This document shows positions 51,998-61,386 of a stretch of DNA of 64,000 nucleotides, one piece after another (the stretch's first letter is position 1; every line of letters begins with the position of its first letter). The notes beneath the pieces are model-generated. The model had not been told where the DNA came from and made no database searches. It saw nothing but the letters and a program-made list of their open reading frames with translations. Both the position numbers and the translations under genes were made by a program. Origin of the DNA: Amoeboaphelidium occidentale (lineage: Eukaryota; Aphelidiomycota; Aphelidea); assembly GCA_023515795.1 (NCBI GenBank), contig JALGPX010000010.1:78395-142394 (forward strand), written 5' to 3'.

Positions 51998-52261
51998 TCA
52001 CTTGCCGGTTCCAATAAAGTAATACATTGCAAACACAAATAGCGCAATGAAGGCAACAAGAGCAGGCAAAACAAATTTAAGCGCAACCTATATTGCAGCA
52101 AATCGCATAAAAAGGAGTTAACCAATCTATCCCATTTTAAAAGTCAAACTAACCTCTTGTGCTTTCTGGTTGGCTTCCAGTCGTCGTTGCCTCTGTTCCT
52201 TAGTCTCAGGAACGTCCCTCTGCTGTTGTTTAGGTTTCATAACTCTCGCCTTAGCCGACAT
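51998..52261 (-). CDS. SMCO4-like single-pass small membrane protein (65 aa)
   Basis: Two exons (52261-52154 and 52087-51998) are joined by a 66-nt intron (GTTAGT..AATATAG), phase 0. The 65-aa product has a basic, Gln/Lys/Arg-rich helical N-terminus (KPKQQQRDVPETKEQRQRRL) and one membrane segment (LPALVAFIALFVFAMYYF), ending GTGK. The pattern matches vertebrate SMCO4/FN5 (K-P-K-K..KKERKQ..EARQ..VVLPTLAVVVLLIVVFVY) in order and spacing. Its function is unknown. Too short for most ORF filters. The start is the only ATG that gives the basic N-terminus. I chose this reading because both exons are in frame and the membrane segment is completed only after splicing. Confidence 0.68.
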
Positions 52262-52314
52262 CTTTTAGGAGCAACTTCAAATTGTAGAAGAAAAAATTAT
52301 TTTATTTCACAGAG

Positions 52315-52349
52315 CTCCAGCTCAAGCGTCTACATGCTGCGAGCTGGAG
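52315..52349. repeat. Inverted repeat (9-bp stem, 17-nt loop)
   Basis: CTCCAGCTC at 52315-52323 is matched by GAGCTGGAG at 52341-52349. The stem is perfect over 9 bp with a 17-nt loop. It lies in the short region upstream of the SMCO4-like start and downstream of the exons at 52476-52838. It could form an RNA hairpin or be a binding site; nothing decides this. Confidence 0.45.
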
Positions 52350-52475
52350 TGCGAATGGGCTTTCTTAAAGGGGGTATATCTAGCTCGCTCTGAGCCCAGC
52401 GAGTTATGTTCATTCTGCTTACATGAGTTGAAACAGACAAAGTTTTGGGCGGTTAAAATCTGTAATTTAGATTGC

Positions 52476-52838
52476 TTAACTGTTTGGAACAGGTACATCA
52501 ACGCTGCACGAAATATCAGACACGTTTTCTTGGATTTGAATGCAAATTGTGGTAAAAGACCGCTTGCGTTCTCCAGGAAGAATCGTGCATGATGTTTCGT
52601 CAGCTAACTGCAAAATTTAATTGGTGGTTAAAGACAGGTGATTNCACGTTTTCTTGGATTTGAATGCAAACAAAGGTAAAAGACCGCTTGCGTTCTCCAG
52701 GAAGAATCGTGCATGATGTTTCGTCAGCTAACTGCAAAATTTAATTGGTGGTTAAAGACAGGTGAGTATGCCTGCATAGTTACTTGTACGGTCTCCACCA
52801 GCGTAGCCGAGAAATCGTGCGATTCGTGTAACGCTCTT
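52476..52838 (-). CDS. Putative 3' exons of an unidentified gene, broken by an assembly duplication
   Basis: On the minus strand an exon-like segment follows TTTTGCAG at 52608 and encodes LADETSCTILPGERKRSFTT.. to a TAA at 52476-52478 (44 codons). A second copy of its 5' part lies at 52645-52731. In the downstream flank of that copy, a 52-nt intron (52732-52783, GTAACT..TTGCAG) would join it in phase 0 to an upstream segment at 52784-52838 encoding RALHESHDFSATLVETVQ. The two segments form one open frame, but I cannot find an ATG or an upstream exon, as the cytochrome b5-like gene begins directly upstream. The C-terminal part looks beta-rich. Family unknown. It could be the end of a gene whose start is lost in the misassembly. 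Confidence 0.35.
52521..52765. repeat. Haplotype duplication across a single N (121-bp direct copies)
   Basis: Bases 52521-52641 and 52645-52765 are copies, joined by two bases and an N at 52644. They differ by a cluster of four substitutions (TTGT in one, CAAA in the other), which changes Thr-Ile to Phe-Val in the putative exon. The pattern repeats that at 30.3 kb and 56.3 kb: two alleles laid in tandem. Confidence 0.75.
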
Positions 52839-52914
52839 CTAAGTAAGATTTGGTTTTATTTGAACTAATCCTGTAGCGAAGGGCCAGTTATTTCACACAC
52901 ACTTTCCTATTAAC

Positions 52915-53379
52915 TCAAACCAATTGACCAACAGTAAAACTCTTAAGAATCCCTTTTGCATAATCAGAATGTCCAATTGAATTGAATTTATCAGTCGCGT
53001 CTGCTCCTAAGGACTGCAACAATGGAAGGAATCCACCAGGATGCTGTGAAATCCACGTGGTAACATCCACAACACTTCCATTAACACTCAACATTAAATG
53101 GGTGAAATCTCTTAATTTATCTCTCGTAAATGTTTCATTTGTTGAAGGAGTTTGTCTTGTTGTTGTTGTTGTTGTTGTTGTTAAAGGATTGAAGAATGAC
53201 CAACTGAAACAGAAGAAATAAAAATAAAACGTGTTTAGTATCTTCTTATAAATGGAATGGATGACTCACCCGCTGCTGCTTCCTCTTGTTAATCCCTGTG
53301 GTAACCAAAATGCTGAAACTTGTTCCAATCCAATTGAAACAATTAAAACAGTCAATTGGAGAAGGAACAGTGAATTCAT
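52915..53379 (-). CDS. Secretory-pathway cytochrome b5-like heme/steroid-binding protein (132 aa)
   Basis: Two exons (53379-53270 and 53203-52915) with a 66-nt intron (GTGAGT..TTTCAG), phase 2. Exon 1 encodes a signal peptide (MNSLFLLQLTVLIVSIGLE..). After a poly-threonine run encoded by a GTT/AAC microsatellite, the rest is a cytochrome b5-like domain with VVDVTTWISQHPGG and GADATDKFNSIGHSDYA, containing both candidate heme histidines (HPGG and GHS). The C-terminus ends FTVGQLV. Most b5 proteins are cytosolic or tail-anchored; here the domain would be placed in the ER lumen or outside the cell. There is no membrane anchor at the C-terminus. The start is the only ATG upstream of the signal peptide. 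It may be an electron carrier or a ligand-binding protein. Confidence 0.82.
53157..53182. repeat. (TTG)n microsatellite, coding poly-Thr
   Basis: About eight TTG units on the plus strand, read as ACA/AAC-type codons on the minus strand, encode seven threonines in the luminal cytochrome b5-like protein. Probably length-variable. Confidence 0.85.
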
Positions 53380-53496
53380 TCTGATAAAGAAAAAAATTAA
53401 TGCACAAATTTACTCTGAATTTATGTGATTTTGACGCGTGAATTTCACTTCTTCTAAAGATAGTTGATCGGATCAAGTTTAGTTGGTACGCGTTTA

Positions 53497-55806
53497 TCAA
53501 ACAGCTGCTGCATTATTACTCATACACACCAAGCCAATATATGCCAGTACATGCATTCCACCACACAGTAACAACATGTAGAATATGTTCATTCCAATTG
53601 AAACATCAGTCATTGATAACTGTGCGAGTATATCATTACCACTAGAAACAGGACAAGCTAAAGAAAATAAATTAGAACAAATATAAGAATTAATAAAATG
53701 GTTACATTCTTCTGCACACTTTAGAGGTAGATTGTATAAATCATTAAAAGCAATAGATTCAAATCCATATTTTGCATAGTTGATATAGGAAATCCATCTA
53801 AAGTATACTGGAATATTGCTAATGTTCACAAATAGTCCAGTGAATAACATTAGGACAGAGAATACTATTGGGCTGATGATGTTTGCAATGTTAATATTTG
53901 GAGAGTATGTGGAAATTAGAAGTCCCAGAGATTGTGCACATAAAGTTAGAAAGACTAGAGTCAGAGTTCCAACAAACCAGTGTTGAATATCATGCTGCAG
54001 ATTCATCATTGGATAAGCAATAAGAGAGAAGATAATTGGTAGAGGTAGAAGGAAAGGTAATTCTCCAATGACTTTGTTCAAATAATAAGTAAAAGAAGCA
54101 TACAATCCTTGTTCATGTTCTCTGCTGTAAATTCTCTTCTCTTTTATAAATGTGTTCAGCACCAGGAATACTGGAAATATTGATAGATTCACTGGTAGAA
54201 AGAATAATGCGCCTTGTCTGTCCAGAATAGATTCAACATTCGGTTGCAGATTATAATACAGCAGTCCAAGAAGTAATGCAACAAATACAGCACATGAAAC
54301 TCTGAATAATAAATTAATTGGAGAATGCATTTCTTCCTTGATGTTTCTGCTGATTAGAATGAATAGTCTAGACCATTCCTTCAAGAAGTATCGAATGGGA
54401 GTAGATAGTCTTTTGCGTTTCTTTTGAGCTGCGTGTTTTGGAATATGTGACAGAGCTTCATGTTCATTCATGGCGCACAGAGTAGAATTCGAGTATTCCT
54501 GAGCCAATTGTTCAATTTTACTGTCGCATGTTTCATCAGAGAATGAAATGTCAGCAGTGCTCTTCTCTTTACTGAACACAACACCAGATGCCAATTCAAG
54601 CATGTGATCACTTGGATTAGTATGATCTTGAACAGGATAACCTAAACTACTGAAATAATCAACAGCCTTATCAGCATCACCAGCATACAAGACATGTCCA
54701 TGACTCAAAAGCAATACTTTATCAAATAATTTGTACATTTTCGAATGTGGCTGATGAATTGTACAAAGTACAATCTGGTTTCTTTTCGTTGCAACATTTC
54801 TAAGAGTCTTGAGCATTTGATGGGCAGTACTCGAGTCTAAACCACTACTTGGTTCATCCAACAGCAAAACAGTCTGTTCATTCTTCAACAATTGTAATGC
54901 AATAGAAACCCTACGCTTCTCTCCACCAGACAAACCCCGATGGAAGAACCCTCCGATACGACTGTGTTTGCAATGAGTTAAACCCAAATCATCCAGAACC
55001 TTGTCTATGCGTTCCTTCCATTTCGTTGAGATGCGCATTTTACCACGCCTCAACCGAACAGCATACTCCAAAGTCTCCAAAACTGTCAAATTCTCATACA
55101 TGACATCATCCTGCATAACATAACCAAAACGACGACTCAATTCTTTCGTAACCACAGAATCATTAACATACACTGCTCCTTCACAATCAGACTTGTACAC
55201 ACGATTTCCCAGAACATTCAACAGCGTAGATTTACCACAACCAGAAGGACCCATAACAGCCCACAATTCACCAGGCTTGAAAACATTTGACATTTTATGC
55301 AGAATAATTTTCCGATGCTGATTCTGAGTCTGTTGAGAGCATTCATATCCATCAAGACCACCAGAAAGAATATTACCATCAGAGTTTAAATGTTCCATGC
55401 AAATCTTGACATCATCATTCTCATCGTTTCTCATTAAATTAGTCTTGAACTCTGCCAACTTCGTTCCCTCTGCGCAACTCTTATTCGTAATCTTCCTGTT
55501 CTTATTTGGCCCTCGCTGAAATGCTCGCGAGATCTTTGCCACAAATGCAGCGCGTTTATCAATTGAATAAACCAAATTATAACAAGTCAGTGTTAATGGA
55601 TGCTGCTGCTGGTGGTGGTGGTGGTGGTGGTGGTGAACTTTTTTGGTAGTATTCCCATCCTTAGAAGCAATCATATCATCATCGTAATCATCATCTAGAT
55701 CCGTATCAGGAGTAAATGGTCGTGTAATATCTAATTCAATTATATGACGACCATCTTTCTTATAGCGAGTATCAGCTTCAGCATCAATAAAATCTTGAGA
55801 AGCCAT
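53497..55806 (-). CDS. ABCG (White/PDR-half) transporter
   Basis: Single exon, 769 aa, with the NBD first, as in the ABCG half-transporters. The first 130 residues are charged, with a poly-His and Gln run (about residues 58-68). The NBD (about 150-410) has GPSGCGKST (about 187), GGFFHRGLSGGEKRRVSIA and VLLLDEPSSGLD, then a CTIHQPHS H-loop. The membrane domain (about 500-769) has six predicted helices and a cysteine-containing loop (CAEECNHFINSYICSNLFSLACP) near 715-735, as in ABCG dimers. The protein must dimerise to act. ABCG half-transporters move sterols, lipids or drugs. The start is followed by an acidic helix with no other Met upstream. It faces the MSH1 gene head to head. Confidence 0.92.
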   Translation of the reverse strand: MASQDFIDAEADTRYKKDGRHIIELDITRPFTPDTDLDDDYDDDMIASKDGNTTKKVHHHHHHHHQQQHPLTLTCYNLVYSIDKRAAFVAKISRAFQRGPNKNRKITNKSCAEGTKLAEFKTNLMRNDENDDVKICMEHLNSDGNILSGGLDGYECSQQTQNQHRKIILHKMSNVFKPGELWAVMGPSGCGKSTLLNVLGNRVYKSDCEGAVYVNDSVVTKELSRRFGYVMQDDVMYENLTVLETLEYAVRLRRGKMRISTKWKERIDKVLDDLGLTHCKHSRIGGFFHRGLSGGEKRRVSIALQLLKNEQTVLLLDEPSSGLDSSTAHQMLKTLRNVATKRNQIVLCTIHQPHSKMYKLFDKVLLLSHGHVLYAGDADKAVDYFSSLGYPVQDHTNPSDHMLELASGVVFSKEKSTADISFSDETCDSKIEQLAQEYSNSTLCAMNEHEALSHIPKHAAQKKRKRLSTPIRYFLKEWSRLFILISRNIKEEMHSPINLLFRVSCAVFVALLLGLLYYNLQPNVESILDRQGALFFLPVNLSIFPVFLVLNTFIKEKRIYSREHEQGLYASFTYYLNKVIGELPFLLPLPIIFSLIAYPMMNLQHDIQHWFVGTLTLVFLTLCAQSLGLLISTYSPNINIANIISPIVFSVLMLFTGLFVNISNIPVYFRWISYINYAKYGFESIAFNDLYNLPLKCAEECNHFINSYICSNLFSLACPVSSGNDILAQLSMTDVSIGMNIFYMLLLCGGMHVLAYIGLVCMSNNAAAV
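55601..55635. repeat. (TGC)(GGT)n microsatellite, coding Gln and His runs in the ABCG protein
   Basis: TGC/GCT units followed by about eight GGT units on the plus strand; on the coding minus strand this is a His run followed by Gln. It sits in the disordered N-terminus of the transporter. Confidence 0.8.
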
Positions 55807-55977
55807 TAACGCTCAAAAATTAAATACAAAATCGCTTATAATGGAAAAGAAGGCGTAATATTTGAGATCAATTGTCGAGCTTTGTGGCGCAGTCGCTGCA
55901 AGAGTCAATCACAAAAATTTTCTTTTCCTGTGATCGTTTCGACTATTCCTTACAAAAGTAATTGACATAGACAAGAA

Positions 55978-56626
55978 TATATTCTACAAAATGTTTTTGG
56001 TGTTGTCAATGGCGATGAGTCATCAATTCAAACGAATATCATCATCATCAGCATCATCATCATCATCATCATCATCATCATTATTACACGAAACATTGAA
56101 AACAGCCACTCTGAAACACTTTAAACACAATTCTACTGCGACCATCAAAGCCAAAGATTTTCAGTTAAAATTAAAAGTAGAAAATACTTTAGCTGTTGAT
56201 CACCAAATAGAAGATACCTCTAAAACAACAACAACAACAACAAAGAAAAAGAAGAAGGTTGTCTCCTCTGGTGCTTTTTATGAAGGAATTAGACAGAATC
56301 ANTATATTCTACAAAATGTTTTTGGTGTTGTCAATGGCGATGAGTCATCAATTCAAACGAATATCATCATCATCATCATCAGCATCATCAGCATCATCAT
56401 CATCATCATCATTATTACACGAAACATTGAAAGCAGCCACTCTGAAACACTTTAAACACAATTCTACTGCGACCATCAAAGCCAAAGATTTTCAGTTAAA
56501 ATTAAAAGTAGAAAATACTTTAGCTGTTGATCACCAAATAGAAGATACCTCTAAAACAACAACAACAAAGAAAAAGAAGAAGGTTGTCTCCTCTGGTGCT
56601 TTTTATGAAGGAATTAGACAGAATCA
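55978..56626. repeat. Haplotype duplication across a single N (324-bp direct copies) at the MSH1 5' end
   Basis: Bases 55978-56301 and 56303-56626 are copies joined by one N at 56302. They differ in the Ser (ATC/TCA-type) repeat (4-1-9 versus 6-1-2-1-6 units with Ala interruptions), in the Thr run (6 versus 4 ACA units) and by one Thr-to-Ala substitution. The equal length is a coincidence of compensating repeat changes. Only the right copy continues into MSH1; the left copy is the alternative allele of its 5' end. Confidence 0.85.
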
Positions 56627-59204
56627 ATTGAAATATTCTCCACATTTATTGATGGCGCGTGTTGGTGATTTTTATGAATTTTACTTTGAGGATGCTTTCG
56701 AAGTTTCAAAGAATTTAAATTTGAAATTAGCAAAGACGCAGTATCAGGGCGATGCAGTTTACTTTTGTGGGTTTCCTTCTTTTAAAATGAAGGATTATTT
56801 AAAATTACTTTTGGATAAAGGTTACTCTGTTGCAAAGTATGAACAGTATGAAAGGGAGTTGGCGTCATCAGAGGAAGATCGTGTGATTGTTCGGAGGGTT
56901 GATAGGATTTATACACAAGGAACGCTAACGGAAGAAGAATTAGTAGAAGAGAATACAATAAGAAATATTATGGCAATTTGTCCAGGTGGTAATTCTTTAG
57001 AATCAAAAGATAATCACAGAAATAATTTGTTTGGGTTCAGTTTAATCGATTTATCAAGTGGAAATTTTTATTACGGGAAATGTTCTCCCAGTCAAATGAA
57101 ACACGTCATTTCTTCAATTTCGCCTATAGAAATTCTGACAACTGAAGAATTTGTTGCTGAAGTAAAGAATGAAGATGAGAAGTTATGGACAGAATTGAAT
57201 GATGAGTTTCAGTTTAAAGTTGACAGGAAATTATTCTTTACTAATTCTGGGTTTGAGTATTTGAATGGGTTGAAGGTTTCTACAGATTTTAAGCAGAGTC
57301 CCCGAAAAGGGGCTAAAAGCTCTTGTTCAGAATTAAATACTTTGCATGAGCCTCAAGATGTTGCTGCTAGTGCTTTGCTGGATTACGTTGCTGATGCTCA
57401 TGATGGGTTGTTACCGCTTGTTGATTATCCTACTTTGTATAAGGAAGATATTGTTCAGATTGATCCTGAGACAAGGAGATCTCTGGAATTGGTATCAAGG
57501 ATGCGTGGTTCAAGCACTGCAAAGAAGGGATCATTATTTGAATTGATGAATAAGACTGTTACTCCTTTGGGTACAAAAGAATTATCCACAAGACTCAGTG
57601 CTCCATTGAAATCTTTGTCGTTGTTGAACTCATACTTGGATATTGTATCTGCAGTCAAAGAGAGTGATAAGTTACAAGGGAATCTTCATGATTTGCTCTC
57701 AAGTTACTTTCTACACGATGTAGGTAGGGCAATGCAGAACTTGAAATTGTCACACGGTGGTCCGTGGCATTTGGGTGTAATTTATAGGCATTTGCTTGGT
57801 TATACGAAGATTAGATCAAGTATTCCTAATGATTTCACCCAACTTCTTCGAAGAGCGTCTTTATTCGATGATTCTCTCAACTCGCCTTTAGTGGATGAAT
57901 TATTGGAATTGCTTGCTCATGTTCTACCAAAAGAATTTATAAAAGAAGAAATGCCTTTATCTTTATTGCCAAAGAATATTCAAGAACCAGGATTTATCTC
58001 TCCTGCTTGTCATCCACAATTAAAACAAGCAGCTGCAAGTTACGACAAGAAAATAGCAATGAAGGATAAAATGGAGACAGAGTTAAAACAAGTGCTTTCA
58101 AAGTATTCAATAAGTTGCTCTTCGTTAGAATACAAGAAGCAATTAGGAGCTTACATCGAACTAGAAGGAACAAAAGATAACTTTGATAAGTTGGAATCTG
58201 ATCATTCAGAGTTTCTGCATTTACAAACACTTCGAGGTCAAGGACGGACAATAAGAAAACGGTTCAGACACTCTAAATGGATGGAATTGCATCAATCGAT
58301 TCTGGCTTATCATGATTCTTATTTTCAGGCAGAAAAGCAAGCGTTTCAGTTTGTGTGCGGTGAGATTTATGGGCACAAGAGGCTGATTTTACAAATTGCA
58401 AGACTCATTGCACATCTGGATGTCAATTTATGTTTTGCTAAATTGGCAAAGGAGAACAAGTATTGTAGACCAACATTGACTGATGATCCGGTACTTTCAG
58501 TCGTGAAGGGAAGACATCCTGTTGTCGAGAAATCATTAATGGACGAAATGAAATCATTTGTCCCAAATTCATGTCACTTATCTGCATCAAAGAAAGATCC
58601 GCAAATCGTTGTTCTTACGGGGAGTAATATGGGCGGAAAATCAACCTATTTGAGACAGAATGCCTTAATTTCTATAATGGCTCACATGGGTAGTTATGTT
58701 CCTGCAGCAGAAGCTACTATTGGCATAGCTGACAAAATATTCTCCCGTTTGGGAACTTCTGATGACGTTGGCAGACATCAATCTTCTTTTATGGTTGAAA
58801 TGATGGAAACTGCATTTATACTAAACCAATGTTCTCCTAAATCTTTGGTGTTTATGGATGAAGTAGGCCGGGGAACTAGTTTCAATGATGGATCCGCTAT
58901 CGCATATGGTGTTCTGAAATGCCTCAAAAAGAAAGGGCCAAGAACTATTTTTGCGACACATTACGAAGAAGTTGCTAATGAGATGAACAAGATGGATACT
59001 GTGAAATGTTCTAAAATGATTATACGAAGAGATGAAATGGGGTTTCCAATTTTTGCGTATGGCGTTGAAGATGGTGTTTGCTCAGAAGTTTATGGTCTTT
59101 ACGTTGCTCAATTGGCTGGAGTTCCATTGAATGTAATCCAAGAAGCTGAAAACTGGAAGAAAACTAATAGTAGTGGCTTGGACGAATTCGATGGTAGTCG
59201 GTAG
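56316..59204 (+). CDS. MSH1: MSH1, mitochondrial MutS homologue
   Basis: From ATG 56316, a single exon of 962 aa. The first 75 residues are Ser/Thr/Lys-rich with an amphipathic start, consistent with a mitochondrial presequence. The mismatch-reading Phe-x-Glu motif occurs in RVGDFYEFYFEDAF (about 117), as in MutS and MSH1/MSH6. The ATPase has TGSNMGGKSTYLRQ (about 769), DDVGRHQSSFMVEM and FMDEVGRGTSFNDG, then the TH/FATHYEE motif. The domain order lever-clamp-ATPase is intact. MSH1 corrects mismatches in mitochondrial DNA. A second partial copy of its 5' end (55978-56301) is an assembly allele, so the ATG at 55991 is not a separate gene. It ends with TAG at a family-typical position. Confidence 0.9.
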   Translation: MFLVLSMAMSHQFKRISSSSSSASSASSSSSSLLHETLKAATLKHFKHNSTATIKAKDFQLKLKVENTLAVDHQIEDTSKTTTTKKKKKVVSSGAFYEGIRQNQLKYSPHLLMARVGDFYEFYFEDAFEVSKNLNLKLAKTQYQGDAVYFCGFPSFKMKDYLKLLLDKGYSVAKYEQYERELASSEEDRVIVRRVDRIYTQGTLTEEELVEENTIRNIMAICPGGNSLESKDNHRNNLFGFSLIDLSSGNFYYGKCSPSQMKHVISSISPIEILTTEEFVAEVKNEDEKLWTELNDEFQFKVDRKLFFTNSGFEYLNGLKVSTDFKQSPRKGAKSSCSELNTLHEPQDVAASALLDYVADAHDGLLPLVDYPTLYKEDIVQIDPETRRSLELVSRMRGSSTAKKGSLFELMNKTVTPLGTKELSTRLSAPLKSLSLLNSYLDIVSAVKESDKLQGNLHDLLSSYFLHDVGRAMQNLKLSHGGPWHLGVIYRHLLGYTKIRSSIPNDFTQLLRRASLFDDSLNSPLVDELLELLAHVLPKEFIKEEMPLSLLPKNIQEPGFISPACHPQLKQAAASYDKKIAMKDKMETELKQVLSKYSISCSSLEYKKQLGAYIELEGTKDNFDKLESDHSEFLHLQTLRGQGRTIRKRFRHSKWMELHQSILAYHDSYFQAEKQAFQFVCGEIYGHKRLILQIARLIAHLDVNLCFAKLAKENKYCRPTLTDDPVLSVVKGRHPVVEKSLMDEMKSFVPNSCHLSASKKDPQIVVLTGSNMGGKSTYLRQNALISIMAHMGSYVPAAEATIGIADKIFSRLGTSDDVGRHQSSFMVEMMETAFILNQCSPKSLVFMDEVGRGTSFNDGSAIAYGVLKCLKKKGPRTIFATHYEEVANEMNKMDTVKCSKMIIRRDEMGFPIFAYGVEDGVCSEVYGLYVAQLAGVPLNVIQEAENWKKTNSSGLDEFDGSR

Positions 59205-59321
59205 CCTCTAATAATACAAGGGCGCCCTGTAATAATAGACTTTGAAACCACGATTATTGTTTCTTTAGGTTCTTGTTGTTTGCAGAGCCAATTCGAAACT
59301 GTTTCCCACGTTGCTCTAAAA

Positions 59322-61379
59322 ATGACTTCCGAGGACATTGCTGAACAAGCAAAAGAATTATCAGAGACCGCAGTCGAAAAAGTCCCAATTTACCCTCCGC
59401 CTGAGAATGTCGTTAAAAATTCTCCGAGGCACATTAAATCGTTGGAAGAATACAGGAAAATGTATCAGCAATCTATTGATAATCCACAAGAGTTCTGGAA
59501 GAAACTTGCTACCGAACTGTTGGACTGGTTTCATCCTTTCAAAACTGTGCTAACCGGAGATTTGAAATCAGGAAATGTAACTTGGTTTCAGGATGGCCAA
59601 ATGAATGTTTGTTTCAATTGCGTCGATAGGCACGCTTTAAAGACTCCAGAAAAGACTGCAATTATTTGGGAACAGGATGAGCTAGGTAAGGCTGTCAAGA
59701 TATCTTATGGACAGTTGCTTGAAAATGTTTGCAGGGTCTCAAATGTTTTGCTCAAATACGGTGTTCGCAAAGGCGATAATGTTGCTATTTACATGCCAAT
59801 GGTCCCTGAAGCTGTTTATGCCATGTTGGCTTGTGCTAGAATCGGAGCTATCCATTCTGTTGTATTCGCTGGGTTTTCCTCTGAAGCTCTGAGAGATCGT
59901 ATCCTGGATGCAAAGTGTAAAATACTTATTACTGCTGACCAAGGAAAACGTGGTGGAAAACTTATTAACTTGAAGAAAATTGCTGATGATGCGCTGTTGG
60001 ATTGCCCCTGTATAGACAAGGTTCTGTTGTTCCAGCACACTAAGAGCCTTGAGACTTCGTTTCATAAAACCAGAGATTTGTTGTGGGACGAGGAAATATC
60101 TCAACAACGCCCATATTGTCCGCCCGTTTGGATGAATGCAGAAGATCCGTTGTTTCTACTTTACACCAGCGGAAGTACGGGAAAACCAAAAGGATTGATG
60201 CACACTCAGGGAGGATACCTTATTGGTGTGTCGAGCACATTGAAGTACACTTTTGATCTTGGACCTACTGATGTTTACGCTTGTGTTGCCGATGTCGGAT
60301 GGATCACTGGACATTCTTATATTGTTTATGGACCATTGTCTTTGGGTGTTTGTACTGTATTGTTTGAATCTATTCCAACTTATCCTGATCCTGGCAGATA
60401 TTGGCAATTAATCGATGATCACAAAATAACCCATTTTTACACTGCTCCTACTGCTATAAGAGCTTTGAAGCGTTTTGGTGATGAGTATCCGCAAAAGTAT
60501 TCTTTAACTTCAGTTCGTGTTTTGGGTACTGTTGGAGAGCCAATTAATCCAGAGGTAATTTTAAATATGTGAGCTAACTCAATTCAGGCATGGAACTGGT
60601 ATTACAAAGTTGTTGGAAGAGAGCGCTGCGCCGTTGTCGATACTTATTGGCAAACAGAGACTGGTTCATTCTTGATCGCTCCGTATACTTCCATCACTCC
60701 AACAAAGCCAGGTTCCTGTACATTCCCCCAGTTTGGTATCAATCCTGTAATATTAAACGCAAGTACAGGTAAACCTTGCGATATTAATCAAGGTGAAAGA
60801 AACGGCGTTTTGTGTTTAAGATCTCCTTGGCCATCTATGGCAAGAACAGTTTTGAATTCACATCAAAGATATATTGATACTTACTTTAAACCTTATCCGG
60901 GATATTATTTTACAGGAGATGGAGCCTCTGTTGATGCAGATGGTTATTATTGGATCAAGGGCAGAGTTGATGATGTTATTAATGTCAGTGGTCATCGTTT
61001 ATCGACAGCTGAAATTGAATCAGCTCTTGTTTTGCACCCTTCTTGTTCCGAAGCTGCTGTTATTGGAGCTCACGACGATGTTACTGGTCAAGCTATTGTT
61101 GCATTTTGTACATTGAAGGCAGGTTCCAAAGCCGAACTTCATGCTGATATAGCAAAAGAATTGAGTCTACAAGTAAGAAAAATTATAGGCCCTTTTGCAA
61201 CACCCAAAAGAGTTGTAATTGCTCCAGAGTTGCCTAAAACTCGTAGTGGTAAGATCATGAGGAGGCTTTTGAGGAAGATTGTTGCGCACGAAACATCTTC
61301 AGAACAATTAGGAGATCTCTCAACGCTGGCAGATCCATCTATAATCAAAGTATTGATTGAATTATTAGGAAAACAATAA
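59322..61379 (+). CDS. ACS: Acetyl-CoA synthetase
   Basis: Two exons (59322-60554 and 60588-61379) with a 33-nt intron encode about 674 aa, the normal length. The ATG at 59322 (MTSEDIAEQ) is the first in frame. Motifs: [11 protein letters not shown] (ATP loop), [17 protein letters not shown] spanning the intron, [29 protein letters not shown] (hinge), [18 protein letters not shown] and the C-terminal [15 protein letters not shown] with the catalytic/acetylation lysine. It activates acetate to acetyl-CoA for lipid synthesis and histone acetylation. No targeting peptide is clear, so a cytosolic/nuclear location is likely. The 5' flank from the MSH1 stop is 117 bp. Confidence 0.95.
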
Positions 61380-61386
61380 AACTGTG

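Noticed and set aside
55991-56455. A separate Ser-rich 154-codon gene
   Set aside because: It is the 5' end of the other MSH1 allele running through the N at 56302 into repeat sequence in the wrong frame.
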